Source of the DNA: CBDCME01 sp965218865
Lineage (GTDB): Bacteria; Pseudomonadota; Alphaproteobacteria; JAAXGF01
DNA: 64,000 nt
NCBI GenBank assembly: GCA_965218865.1
Contig: CBDCME010000038.1
Span: 1-64,000, forward strand
Direction of reading: 5' to 3'
Position 1 is the stretch's first letter. Every line of letters starts with the position of its first letter. The notes beneath the pieces were generated by a model. It was not told the origin of the DNA, did no database searches, and worked only from the letters and a program-made list of their open reading frames with translations. Position numbers and translations under genes: made by a program. Below, in pieces: positions 52,672-63,095 of the stretch.

Positions 52672-55538
52672 ATGACACAGTCGACGAAGTCCCGGACTTC
52701 GAATCATTCGCGTCATGTCGGTGATGGTCCGGCCGGGGTTGCATTAATCCTTTATTTCTGCCTAGCGGTTCTCTCCGGAGATCTGGCGTCACCGGCATTT
52801 TCGGCGCCCCCGACGGATTCATTGCAGGAATTCTATGAAGACGCGTTGGAACGATTTAACGATGGCGATTACACCGGCGCGATCGTTCAATTGAAAAATT
52901 CACTCCAGGGCAACTCGACCGACGCTCAAAGCCGCCTGCTGCTGGGACGCGCCTACTTGGCCGTTGGTGCGGGCGCGGCGGCGGAAAAGGAAATTCTCAA
53001 GGCGAGAGGCGACGGTGCCCACCCCTCGTCCGTCATGCTTCCGCTCGCGAAAGCGTACATGCTATAGCGCAAATACGAGCGCCTCGTAAAAGACATCTTC
53101 GTCAATGGACAGGGAGTGGAGGCCGCGGCCAAAATTCGTTTGATCCGGGGCAGGGCCCACCTTGCACTGGGCTTGCTGACCGCGGCGACGACGGAATTTT
53201 CAGAAGCGACCAAATTGGTTTCCGATTATGTTCCCGGAACTCTTGGGATGGCGCGGGTCGACCTCGCCCGTGGCCAATTCGAGGACGCCGATACTCTCGT
53301 GCAAGAAGCCCTCGAACTCGAACCTGGGGAAACCGATGCTTGGTTCGTCAAGGGCGAAATTAAACGGGTGCAAAGGGATTTCTCGGGCGCCGTGACCGAC
53401 TTCGCCAAGGCCATCGAATTCGATCCGAATAATCTTTCCGCGAGAATTGCCCGGGCCGCCAGCTTGATCGACATCGGTCGCCCCGGCGAGGCGCTGGAAG
53501 ACTTGGATATTGCCGAATCCGTCGTACCAGGTCACGTTCATTCGCGGTTCTTGCGCGCGCTTGCCTTGACACGCACCGGTGACGTCGCCGGTGGTCGAAG
53601 GATTTTTGACGAGTTGTCCTTGTTGGCGGACACCGTCGGCCCCGACGTGGAAAGGGTCGATCCGATAATGCTATACATTGCGGGAAGCACGAACGTCGCG
53701 AGACAAGACTACGCGAAAGCATATGATTATCTTGTCCGCTACGTCGATATGGTTCCCCGTGACATCGATGCCCAGGTACTTCTTGGCCTAACCCTCGTCA
53801 GGGGGGGCGACCCTTCGGCGGCGATCAAGGTGCTGCGAACCGCGCGGCCAAGGTCGTGCCGGACAACCCGCGTACCTACTCGGCGATGGGCGCCGCCTCC
53901 ATGCGGCTCAAGGATTATTCCCGGGCCACCCGAATGTTCGCGAAGGCGGCGGGGCTTGCGCCGGAACAGGAATCCCATCGAACGCAACTTGCCCTAAGTC
54001 AGTTGGTTTCCGGAAACGTGACCCACGCGGTCTCCGATTTGAATCGCTTCATGATGGTGGATACGGCGGGCCCGGGCACCGGGATCATGCTTGGCATGAT
54101 ACACCTCAAACAGGGCAAATTCGATAAAGCGCTGGTCGTTGCCGAGAAAATGATAGAGCGGGATCCAATGATTCCAGTCTCGTATAATTTGGCCGGCGCG
54201 GCCGAGTTTGGATTGGGCGACGCCGCCGCTGCACGAGCGCGGTTCGAGCGCGCCCTGGAAATCGATCCGACCTTTGAACAGGCCATCCTAAACCTCGCCC
54301 AAATCGATGCTCACGAGGAGGAATTCGATTCCGCGATAGATAGATACAACGAGGTATTGGAGATCGATTCGGGTGATATCGATGCTTTCATCGGCCTCGC
54401 CAAGGCTCATGAGCTAAAAGGCGAAATTGAGATCGCGATCGATTTTCTCGAGCAAATCAAATTCCACGACGAACTGCGCTCGCAAATCCTATTGTTGTCC
54501 CTTTACACTCGGAACCAGCGGCATAACGACGCCTTGACCCTGGCGCAAAAACTCAAGGTGCTGTACCCCACGAACCCCAGTGTTTGGGATAAATCGGGGC
54601 ATGCCGAGATTGCGGCCGGAGAACCCGATTACGCCGCAACCAGTTTTAGACGGGTTGCCGCCCTGACCCCGGATTCCGCCAATGAACTGGTTCGCGTCGC
54701 GCGCCTACAGTACGCGGTCGATGACATGGTCGGTGCGCGCGAAACCTTGAAAACGGCTATCGAGGTCGATCCAATGTTTGCGCCGGCCCACCTCCGGCTG
54801 GCCGAGATCGAAGCAACCACCGGGAACATCGAGGAAGCGCTTAAAATAGCGTATCGGCTGCAACTAGCGATCCCGGATTCAGCGGCGCCGGATCAGTTGA
54901 TTGGCGATCTATTGATGCTGGACGAACAGATTTCGATGGCGGCGCAAGCGTACAATCACGCCTTCATGAAGGAGTCGACAGCGCCGCTTCTCGAAAAACT
55001 CTACCGAGCTTATCGGGCTGCCGGGAGTGCCCGGAACGCGATTCCCTTGCTCGAAATCTGGATCAGAAACTATCCGGATGACCAAGCGATTTCACGGCTG
55101 CTGGCGACAGCCTATGGCGACGTTGGACGCATCGAGGAAGCCATAAAACGGCACGAATCGCTTCTCGAATCTCTCCCCGATGATATCGCGACCGTCAACA
55201 ACCTGGCGCTCCTCTACCAGCGTATCGGCGACTCGCGCGCCGTTGCCTTCGCCAAACGGGCCCATGAACTCGCGCCCGAACATCCGGCGACCCTCGATAC
55301 GTTGGGATGGATCCTGGTCGAATCCGGCGACGTGGCGAATGGCATGGCGTACTTGCGGAAAGCGATAGACCGCGCCCCCAATCTCGATGTCGCCCATTTC
55401 CACCTTGCTGTCGCGCTCAATGAGTTGGGCGACGTCGACGCGGCGAGGGAGGAGCTTCGGAAGGCGCTCGAATCGTCAAATTTTTTTGACGAAAGAGCCG
55501 AGGCTGAAAGCTTCCTCAAGCGGTTGTCGAGCGAATGA
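52672..55538 (+). pseudogene. PrsT-like TPR-repeat protein 1 (PEP-CTERM system), nonsense and frameshift
   Basis: The N terminus has a secretion helix (VALILYFCLAVLSGDLASPAFSA), then PTDSLQEFYEDALERFNDGDYTGAIVQLKNSLQGNSTDAQSRLLLGRAYLAVGAG, the usual opening of PrsT (the roughly 900-residue TPR protein of XrtA/PEP-CTERM loci). TAG at 53065-53067 interrupts the frame (KAYML-stop-RKYERLV). The same frame resumes with EAAAKIRLIRGRAHLALG, and at about 53840 a one-base shift changes frame to NRAAKVVPDNPRTYSAMGAASMRLKDYSRA. About twenty TPR units continue to the stop at 55538. Repaired length is about 955 residues. PrsT is thought to serve exopolysaccharide-linked PEP-CTERM export, but its molecular role is unproven. 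Confidence 0.8.
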
Positions 55539-55559
55539 TCGAACACCATTCCCCCCGAC

Positions 55560-55586
55560 GCCGCGAGTTTTCGGAAAGACTGTTCG
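55560..55586. repeat. Remnant of the TGTTCGAAAA-family palindromic repeat
   Basis: GCCGCGAGTTTTCGGAAAGACTG matches the outer end of the complete copies with two changes. It lies about 20 bases after the PrsT-1 stop, the same relative place (just 3' of a gene) as the copies beside rnd and the EF-hand gene. Confidence 0.5.
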
Positions 55587-55611
55587 CGAGCGTGACCTAC
55601 GTCCGTATTGA

Positions 55612-55628
55612 TGTTAAATTTTCCAGGT
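55612..55628 (+). promoter_or_regulatory. Diverged PEP-CTERM-type box upstream of PrsT-2
   Basis: TGTTAAATTTTCCAGGT matches the box consensus at 13 of 17 positions. It lies about 105 bases before the second PrsT gene, in the same orientation as the other boxes. Confidence 0.4.
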
Positions 55629-55731
55629 GTCGTTCCATGTCGGGGACGAATTACGCACGGCAGTAATGATTTCGACTGGATGTGCCCGAATTGTCTCATC
55701 GTTATACTAAATTTGTACTTGGCCGGACCGT

Positions 55732-58519
55732 ATGACGAATTGGTGGTTTCTCCTCGTTTTGGGCCTAATCGGTTTGATGGGCCTCGCGGCGTGCGAGGAC
55801 GCCGGAGAGCTTACCGAAGCTGATTATATCGAGCGCGGAACCGCGCTCCGGGATGACGGGGACCTTCGCGGCGCACTGATCGAAATGAGGAATGCGCTGA
55901 GCGCAAATCCAAAAAGTTCGGATGCGCGATATCATCTGGCCGAAACCCACCTTAAGCTCGGAAACGGCCCCGCCGCGTACACTCTCATCCGCGATTTGCT
56001 CGATCGCAACAACATTGAGGAACGCCTCGTAAGACCCCTTGGCGACTCCTTTCTACTGATGGGCCAATACGAAATGGTCCTCGATCTGTTCAGGCCCTCG
56101 CGAACGGACCCGCCGCAGAGACGGCTCACAAACAATGTATTGCGTGGCAAGGCCTTCATCGGTCTCGATCAGATATCGCGCGCAAAATACGCCTTTCGAG
56201 CCGCCCTAAAGATAGACCCGAATTCGGTGGAATCTCTTGTTGGCCTTGGTCATGTCGTTTTGCAAGAAGGAGACCATGAACACGCCGAGAGGTTTCTCGC
56301 GCGCGCCCGGCAGCTGGCGGCGGACGACCTCGACGTCATGTTGCTTGAAGGCAGCATTGCATTCACCCGAAGCGATGGCGCCCGGGCGGAATCCGCGTAC
56401 CGCGACGCTGTCGCGAAGCGGCCAGACTTGCCGGCTCCCAAGGTTGGGTTGGCCTGGGCTCTGTTTGCCAACAACAAGAACGATGAGGCGAAAGAACACT
56501 TGGAATCCGTTATTACCGACGTTCCTCACTATCCGTCAGCTAACCATTTGCTCGCCAGCATAGCCTACAGTGAAGGCAATTTCGGGGCGGCGGAGGAATA
56601 CGCGCAAAACTCCCTGAAATCCCGAGTGAACCATATTCCAAGCCTGTTGATCGACGCGGCGGCAAAGACCGCCGGCGGAAAACATTGGGCGGCGAGGAAT
56701 GCCATAGACCATGTCCTCAAGATATCGCCGCGAAACAAAACCGAGCTGAAAATGTTGGCTCAGACCCAACTTCGTGACGGCGCCATCAACGAGGCAATCT
56801 CGACCCTGAGGGACCGCGGTCGAGATTTATCCGGACGACCTCGAACTATTACGTCTCATAAGCTCGGCTTCATTAAAGAAGGGCGACCTGCTGAAGGGAT
56901 TGTTTTACCTGATGGACGCGGCCGAGTTCGCCCCGGCCGACCGGACGATCGCATCGCAACTCAAGATGACGCGGATCGCCATAAATGTCGAGGATCCGGA
57001 TCTTGGTGCGCTCAAGGACATGATCGAGGCCAACTCCGGTGTCCCGCATGGGGAACTGGTCCCGATCGTCCAATACTTGGTGACCAGCAGGTTCGACGCC
57101 GCTATCCAAGAATCACGGGGTGTTCAGGCACGCTATCCGCAATCCATCATCGGTTTCGTTCTCGAGGGGGTTGCGTGGTTCTCGAAGGGGAAAATCGGTC
57201 CCGGGCGCGAGGCGATCGAGAAAGCTCTGGATATTCGTCCGGGCGATCCCGGCGCTTGCCACGTTCTGGCGCACGTCGCGGTTAAGCAGGGACGAATTGA
57301 CGAAGCGCGGGGGTATTATCGGGATGCCCTGGAGAATAATCCCGACGACCTCGCGACGCTCATGCGATTTTACCAGCTTGAATTATCGGCGGGTGACCGC
57401 GGCGCGGCAAAGGCGATATTGGAACGAGCGCTGAATTCCCATCCTCACGCGGTCAATCCACGCATCGAACTGGTGAGAATGTTGCTTGACGACGGTGACA
57501 CGGAGGCTGGTTTGAGGGTCGCGCAAGAGGGCCTGGAAATTACGCCGGAGTCGGATGCCCTGCTCGTTGCCGTTGGAAAAGCGCACATGGACGGGCAGCA
57601 ACCGGCGGAAGCGATGGCAATTTTCCAACAAGTAGCCGTACGACTACCCGGTTCGATCGAAGGAAATTTCCTACTTGCCCAAGCGGCGATAGCCGCGGGC
57701 GATTCCGATATTGCCAAGGGCGCCCTCGACATCGTCCTATCGGAAAAACCAGACCACCAGGCCGCCATGGTGCTGCGAACCGAAATGGCCTTGAACGAAA
57801 ATGATCTCGAAACCGCCAGGCCCCTGATCGCCCAACTTGATCGCATTGCACCGGACTCAGAATTGGTGGTCAATTTCAGAGGTCGCCTCGCGGCGCCCGA
57901 AGATCGGGCCGACGACGCCATCGCCGAATTGGCGCGCCTGGCCGAAATCACCCCCACGACGAAGGCGATCAACAAGGTAGCCGACGCGCAGCTGCTCGCG
58001 GGCCACCCGGAAGATGCCATCGCAACCCTGGAAGCATGGCTCGTGGAACATCCCACCGACGAGGTTACCCGTTTTCGGCTGGGCGACATTTACATCGCCA
58101 TGAGTAAGTGGTCCGAGGCAAGAGATCGGTACGCCAAGGTGCTCGAGCGAATTCCGGACAGCGCCATGACCCAAAATAATTTGGCCTGGGCCTTGGTTCA
58201 ATTAAACGAGACCGACACGGCGCTCGTTCACGCCCGGCGCGCCAACGAGCTCGTTCCCGAAAACGCTGTGATCGTCAATACGCTAGGGTTGGTCTACCTG
58301 CGGCGGGGCGAGGCTGGCGAGGCGGTTGCCCATCTTGAGAAGGCTACCCAACTGAACCCGATAAATCCCGATTTCCGGTACCACTACGCCCGTGCCCTCG
58401 CCGAAGTGCAGCGGCTGGAGGAAGCACGGAATATTCTCGAGGAAGTTATTTCCGACCCAACACCGTTCCCCGGACGTCAAGCCGCGAAGGCCCTGTTGGC
58501 GACAATCCCCCAGCAATAG
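55732..58519 (+). pseudogene. PrsT-like TPR-repeat lipoprotein 2 (PEP-CTERM system), frameshifted
   Basis: The protein starts MTNWWFLLVLGLIGLMGLAACEDAG, a lipoprotein signal with lipobox LAAC. It continues TEADYIERGTALRDDGDLRGALIEMRNALSANPKSSDARYHLAETHLKLGNGPAAY, the PrsT lipoprotein form. One extra G in AGGGACC near 56811 shifts the frame. Repaired, it reads RTAVEIYPDDLELLRLISSASLKKGDLLKGLFYLMDAAEF and continues through TPR units (for example FSKGKIGPGREAIEKALDIRPGDPGACHVLAHVAVKQGRIDEARG) to 58519. Total length is about 929 residues. It is a paralogue of the preceding gene with a similar TPR layout. Both copies of this family are broken here, which argues that the pathway is being lost. Confidence 0.82.
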
Positions 58520-58584
58520 GCGTCACGCTTAGAGCGTTCCAAGGCGTTCTTGTTGATCAGTTCTCCCGCGAAAGCCAGATTCGG

Positions 58585-60045
58585 GGCAATGTCCCGGCTG
58601 ATGTTGAAAAAGTGAGGTAGGCGTCATTCGCCTGGAACCGTTAGGCTCTGGGTGTTGAATCCATCAAGGAGAACGACGCCATGACCAAGACTACACGGAA
58701 CAGCCGCCTTTCGAAACTGTTGGAGATCCCGCTTCCGCTGTTGCCGCCGGCCTTGCCGGAGGCTTTTGATGATCTGCGCATGAGCGTGGATCGCTTTTGC
58801 CTGTTGGCCGGGGTGGAGACCCTGGGCGAGATGCTGGACGAGGATAGCGAGGTGCTCTGCGGAGCGCGCCACGCCCGCACGGCCGAGCGGCAGGGCCATC
58901 GCTGGGGGACAACCCAGAGCGAGATTGCCTATCACGGGGGCAAGGTGAAGCTGACGCGCCCGCGGGTGCGCGATCTTGCGGGCAAGGAGATGAGCTTGCC
59001 GAGCTGGGAGTTGCTCTCGGACCCGGCGCTTTTGCAGTCCTGGGCGATGAACATCATGCTGCTTACGGTTTCGACCCGCAAGTACGCGCGCGCCGTGCGC
59101 CTGCCCGGCGAGGCCAGCGGCGACTTGCCGGCACGCGCGGGCGATGCGACCTCGAAGTCCGCGGTCTCGCGGCGCTTCGTGGCCATGACGCGCAAGAAGC
59201 TGAAGGCCTTCCTGGCCAGCGACCTTTCGGATCTCGATCTCCTGGTCATCCAGATCGACGGGCTGCACGTCGGCGATCACGTGTTGCTGGCAGCTATTGG
59301 CATCGACGGCGCGGGCGAGAAGCATGTTCTAGGCCTGGCCGAAGGTGCCACGGAGAATGCCGCCACGGTGCAGGCGCTGCTCGACAACCTGACCGCCCGC
59401 GGCCTCGACCCGGAAGTGCCCCGGCTCTTCATCGTCGACGGCGCCAAGGCGCTCTCCAAGGCGATCAAGCGGACCTTCGGGCCGGTGGCCGCCCTCCAGC
59501 GCTGCCAGGTCCACAAGGCCGCAACATCATCGAGCGCCTCGACGAAAGCCTTCATGCCGGCGTCAAGAAGGCGCTCAGGCAAGCCTGGGACCAAGACGAT
59601 GCCGAGAAAGCCGAACGCCTCATGAAGAACCTGGCGCGCCGCCTGGAGACCGAGGCCCCCGGCGTTTCGGCTTCCATCCTGGAGGGCCTGGATGAGATCC
59701 TCACCGTGATCCGCTTGGGCCTGCCGCCCAAGCTCAGGCGCTCCTTGGCCTGCACCAACGCCATCGAGAATGCCTTGGGAACGGTCAGGATGGTGCAGCA
59801 CAATGTCAAGCGCTGGCGCAACGCCGAGATGGCCTTGCGATGGACCGCCGCCGGCCTCCTGGAAGCCCAAAAGACCTCCGTCGCCTCAAGGCCTACCGGC
59901 AACTCCCCATCCTCAGAGCTGCCCTCGAGGATCACGTGAAAAAGGCAAAAGCGAAAAGCGCCATTGAAACCATCAAAGAGGCCGCCTAGCCTCGAAGCCC
60001 AACCATGCCTGCCTCGCCTTTTTCAACAGAGCATGGGACATCGCC
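58585..60045 (+). mobile_element. IS256-family insertion sequence, copy 3
   Basis: This is 1461 bp with an 8-bp duplication AGATTCGG on each side (58577-58584, 60046-60053). It is inserted between PrsT-2 and PEP-CTERM gene B without hitting a gene. Confidence 0.95.
58681..59939 (+). pseudogene. IS256-family transposase, copy 3, one-base deletion
   Basis: The sequence is identical in protein to copies 1 and 2 up to RCQVHK (residue 279), where one G of CACAAGGGCC is missing at about 59517. The frame then ends at 59625 after 314 residues. The rest, including Glu363 (TNAIENALGTVR), is read in the next frame from 59622. The enzyme therefore lacks its catalytic Glu, and this copy can only move with help from another. 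Confidence 0.9.
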
Positions 60046-60270
60046 AGATTCGGCGACAGTCTCCCGTGTCTCGTCATTCGGGACAGCGCTGGTGGTCAAG
60101 GGTGTCTTGGCGAGGGTCCGGGGGAGCCTGGACCCGCACGGCCCGCAAGTACTCCCGGTATGATGGTGGTCATCCGTCAGAGCGGACCGACAGGACACCG
60201 TGATAGGTCTCTCGACCGTACCGCGGGGTGCGCATCGTCGGTTGGAACTCGAAGGCGATTCCGTTGCGGC

Positions 60271-61567
60271 TTATGCCGTTCGAGACTTTCGATTCTTGCG
60301 CCGATACAGCGAGAACAACGCGACCAATCCGGTGGCGGTCATGGCGAGCGATGTCGATTCCGGGATATCCGTCGAGGGATCTCCACCACACTTGGTCAAG
60401 CGAACATCGTTCAAATTAATCTTATCGGCAATGAGCTGGGTGCAACCCACGACGTCATTCCAGACGATCTCGCCACCCACCATGTTGAGGGTCCCAAAAG
60501 GCGATCCCGTTTACGATCATATTGTCAATTGAGAAAGTCCCCTGACCGGCTGTAGTGTTGAGTGAGGCAAAAATGACGTTGCCCAAGCCAATTCCGCCGT
60601 CCCCGACGACCATGTTGCAGTGGCTACATAAAAAATTGGCGGTGTCCGGAACTCTGAAGATGGCGATTGCGTCGGCGGGACCGTCGACAACAAAATTCAT
60701 GTTTTCCATCAAGAAATCGTGAGGCAGGTCCTTTCCAGTAGCGATGAGGTCGACGATGTTCAGCCCGGACATGAGTTCGAAGGTAAAGACGTCATCCGAG
60801 GCGTCAAGTTTGGCATCGGCTCCGAAATCCAAGGTTTTGTTCGTGGCCGTACCTGGCGCAAAGTTAGCCGCGTCCAAGCCTGGAATGATGAATTTCGCGC
60901 CGGTTGTCGCGTCGAAGAGGTCGACAAGCAAACCGCTGCCGGTCGCTTCGAAATCAAAGTCCTCCGTAACCCCCGGGAAATTGTTGGCTGCATTGATTTC
61001 CGTGGTCCCGACGGCGTCGTTAGCCGTCACCTGCACACTATCTGCGGGAGGACCGTCATCGAAGGTATTCGGAAATTGGTTTGGGTCGTTAAAGAACGAA
61101 GGTGAATTTGTTATTATGCAACCCTTTTTACCGCCAGAATTGAGGTCGGCATTGTCGATTTTATCATTGGCACATCGGATGCCGATAGCGGGGTCCGCGT
61201 ATACCCCGGTATTTGAGAGGTCCACCGTGCCGTCAGGATGAGTGGCGGCCACGTTGCCACTAAAATCAATCCTTAGGACGATCGGAGCTATGTTGCCCGG
61301 AAGCACTGGATGGCCGGACCCCATATCGGGTCCGAGAAATTTGTTCGATTCCGGTGGTATCGTGTTCTTGAGCGCGCCGATTTCGAAATTCGAAACCTTG
61401 ACTGGAACGGCAACTTCGCCGGACCCCGTACCGATCAGAAGATAATTGCCGATTTCGCTGACATTAAGGGGGTCAAATTCGTCGGCCATGGCGACCCGTG
61501 GAACCAAGGCCACGATCGCGACCGCGGAAAACAGTTTTGCAGCTGAAAAAATCCTACGCATTTTCAT
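60271..61567 (-). pseudogene. PEP-CTERM-type surface protein B, frameshift before the C-terminal anchor
   Basis: The protein begins MKMRRIFSAAKLFSAVAIVALVPRVAMADEF (signal peptide), followed by a roughly 330-residue extracellular beta-rich domain of unrecognised family (NYLLIGTGSGEVAVPVKVSNFEIGALKNTIP, PVLPGNIAPIVLRIDFSGNVAA, GIGLGNVIFASLNTTAGQG). At about 60505 the frame shifts, and the first frame ends at 60455. The next frame continues LNMVGGEIVWNDVVGCTQLIADKINLND. It ends in a sorting-signal-like tail IPESTSLAMTATGLVALFSL, then YRRKNRKSRTA, to the stop at 60271. The motif is IPES instead of PEP, so it may be a variant anchor. Three PEP-CTERM boxes lie upstream. Confidence 0.7.
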
Positions 61568-61654
61568 TCAAACTCTCCGATCCTCGGCGCCGTCATCACT
61601 TTGCCGCGCATGTACTCCCCCAACACCTGAATATTGGAGGCTACAACATATTCT

Positions 61655-61670
61655 AGCAAATTTCATGTCG
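61655..61670 (-). promoter_or_regulatory. Sigma-54-like promoter of PEP-CTERM gene B
   Basis: The minus strand reads CGACATGAAATTTGCT, which matches the gene A promoter TGGCATGATAATTGCT at 12 of 16 positions. It has the -12 TTGC but GA instead of GG at -24. It lies about 90-105 bases before the gene B start. Confidence 0.45.
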
Positions 61671-61734
61671 AATTTAAAAAATGTCGCCTATCCAATGACT
61701 TAACCGTTTTGACCCCGCACCGTTGACGACAAAC

Positions 61735-61984
61735 TGTAAAATCCACCGACAGTTCGTCGTCGGAATCTTGCCCGGAGATACTTGATAAATGATTTATAAT
61801 CAATGGTTTACCGGCAAACGCCGGGCGCTGGGCGACTGTAATGAAATCCGACACTTTTCCGATTTTCACCGCGCATATTCGGCGTCTCGACTCGCAATTA
61901 GGGGACTTGCACCGGAAATGTTTGTTTTTTTTCAGGCACTTAAGGAAAATCATTGGTCCTGGGGGAAACTGTAAAATTTTCCGA
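61735..61984. promoter_or_regulatory. Second cluster of three PEP-CTERM-type boxes
   Basis: TGTAAAATCCACCGACA (61735-61751), TGTAATGAAATCCGACA (61837-61853) and TGTAAAATTTTCCGACA (61968-61984) lie upstream of PEP-CTERM gene B. They have the same orientation and about the same spacing (100-140 bases) as the cluster at 52183-52457. The stretch 61985-62136 shows no gene. Confidence 0.7.
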
Positions 61985-62136
61985 CACTCGCCAACCGGAT
62001 GTTCACGATTTGGACCAGGAAGTGGGCGGAAACCCTGCTTGACGTCGTATGAAAACCAGCGCTCGTTCTTCCCCCGGGGCCACGGCCCGAGTGCATTCAA
62101 GCCACACAAGATACGGATCCGTTCCCGCTCACAGTC

Positions 62137-62266
62137 TGTTCGAAAACTCGCGGCGCCGGCCCTCTCCCCCTCCCGGCCACCCATATCAGCATACTCTCGT
62201 GGGTGGCCGGGAGGGGGAGAGGGCCGGAACAGACACAAAAAATGCGCGGACGCGCATTTTCGGACA
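62137..62266. repeat. Palindromic repeat (TGTTCGAAAA family), copy 4 (inverted)
   Basis: TGTTCGAAAACTCGCGGC through TTTTCGGACA with the intact central CCTCTCCCCCTCCCGGCCAC palindrome, in the opposite orientation to copies 1-3. It ends 5 bases from the stop codon of the EF-hand gene. Confidence 0.78.
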
Positions 62267-62271
62267 GACTG

Positions 62272-62802
62272 TCAGAAATTGTGCATGGAGATGAATTCGG
62301 AGACCGAAATCTTGCCATCCCCGTCCCGGTCCCTGGAAAGAAAATGCTTGTCGTGGCTGTTCATGAATTCGGCCTTCGACAGCGAGCCGTCCTCGTCATC
62401 GTCCATGGCCCCGAAGTGCTTCGCCAGACGGCCCCCCATGTCCTTCCCCTTGGGTCCTGGCGTTCCCTCGGCCGACTTCGTATTCATCATCGATTGGTCG
62501 GGCTCCGCGGCCATGGTTTCCTGCGTCTTGGCCGCCGGATCTCCCCTCATTTTCCGCCTCATGTTCAACATCGCCGCGTCGTGTTCTTCGCGACTCACAT
62601 TTCCATCTCCGTTGCTGTCGGCCGTGGCGAAATGGTCCGCGTGATGTTGGTTGGCCTCATCCCCGTCGATGAATCCGTCGTGGTTGAAATCGACCGTAGC
62701 GAAAATTTTCATCATCTTCACCCGATCGGGCGCCGCCAAAACCGGCAGGCCGACTAACAACGCTAAAATCAGGATCGACGGCAGAAGCACATTCCTGTTC
62801 AT
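62272..62802 (-). CDS. Secreted EF-hand calcium-binding protein
   Basis: ATG at 62802 (MNRNVLLPSILILALLVGLPVLAAPDR) gives a clean signal peptide. The frame extends 7 codons upstream to 62823. Four EF-hand loops follow: DFNHDGFIDGDE, DSNGDGNVSREE, DDDEDGSLSKAE and DRDGDGKISVSE, each with Asp at loop position 1, Gly at 6 and Glu at 12. They are arranged as two pairs separated by a Met/Lys/Gly-rich linker (AAKTQETMAAEPDQSMMNTKSAEG). The mature protein is about 155 residues in the periplasm or outside, with likely Ca2+ binding. The stop codon TGA (62272-62274) lies next to a palindromic repeat that may end its transcript. No partner gene is obvious. Confidence 0.85.
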   Translation of the reverse strand: MNRNVLLPSILILALLVGLPVLAAPDRVKMMKIFATVDFNHDGFIDGDEANQHHADHFATADSNGDGNVSREEHDAAMLNMRRKMRGDPAAKTQETMAAEPDQSMMNTKSAEGTPGPKGKDMGGRLAKHFGAMDDDEDGSLSKAEFMNSHDKHFLSRDRDGDGKISVSEFISMHNF

Positions 62803-63095
62803 GGAAACCTCGCTTTCCTCCAAGGTGTATTCCGCAATTGCATCCCCATTGCGTTTACCGTGGCCCGGTGCGCCTGATCGGACCGCCCGGCCAAATTACG
62901 CGCCCTGACACCTGGCCGCAACAGGCCGACGTGAAGGTCGGGGGAATTCGGCGGATGATCGCGGTAGCGTGAATACCATTGGGGTTGAGCACGGAGCACC
63001 GTTTCGATACGAGAATCGAACATATGTTCTTGGTGTTGCTCGAATTCGGTATGATTTGCAAACCTCATCGTCGACGCTGTCAGGCAAAAATCGGC

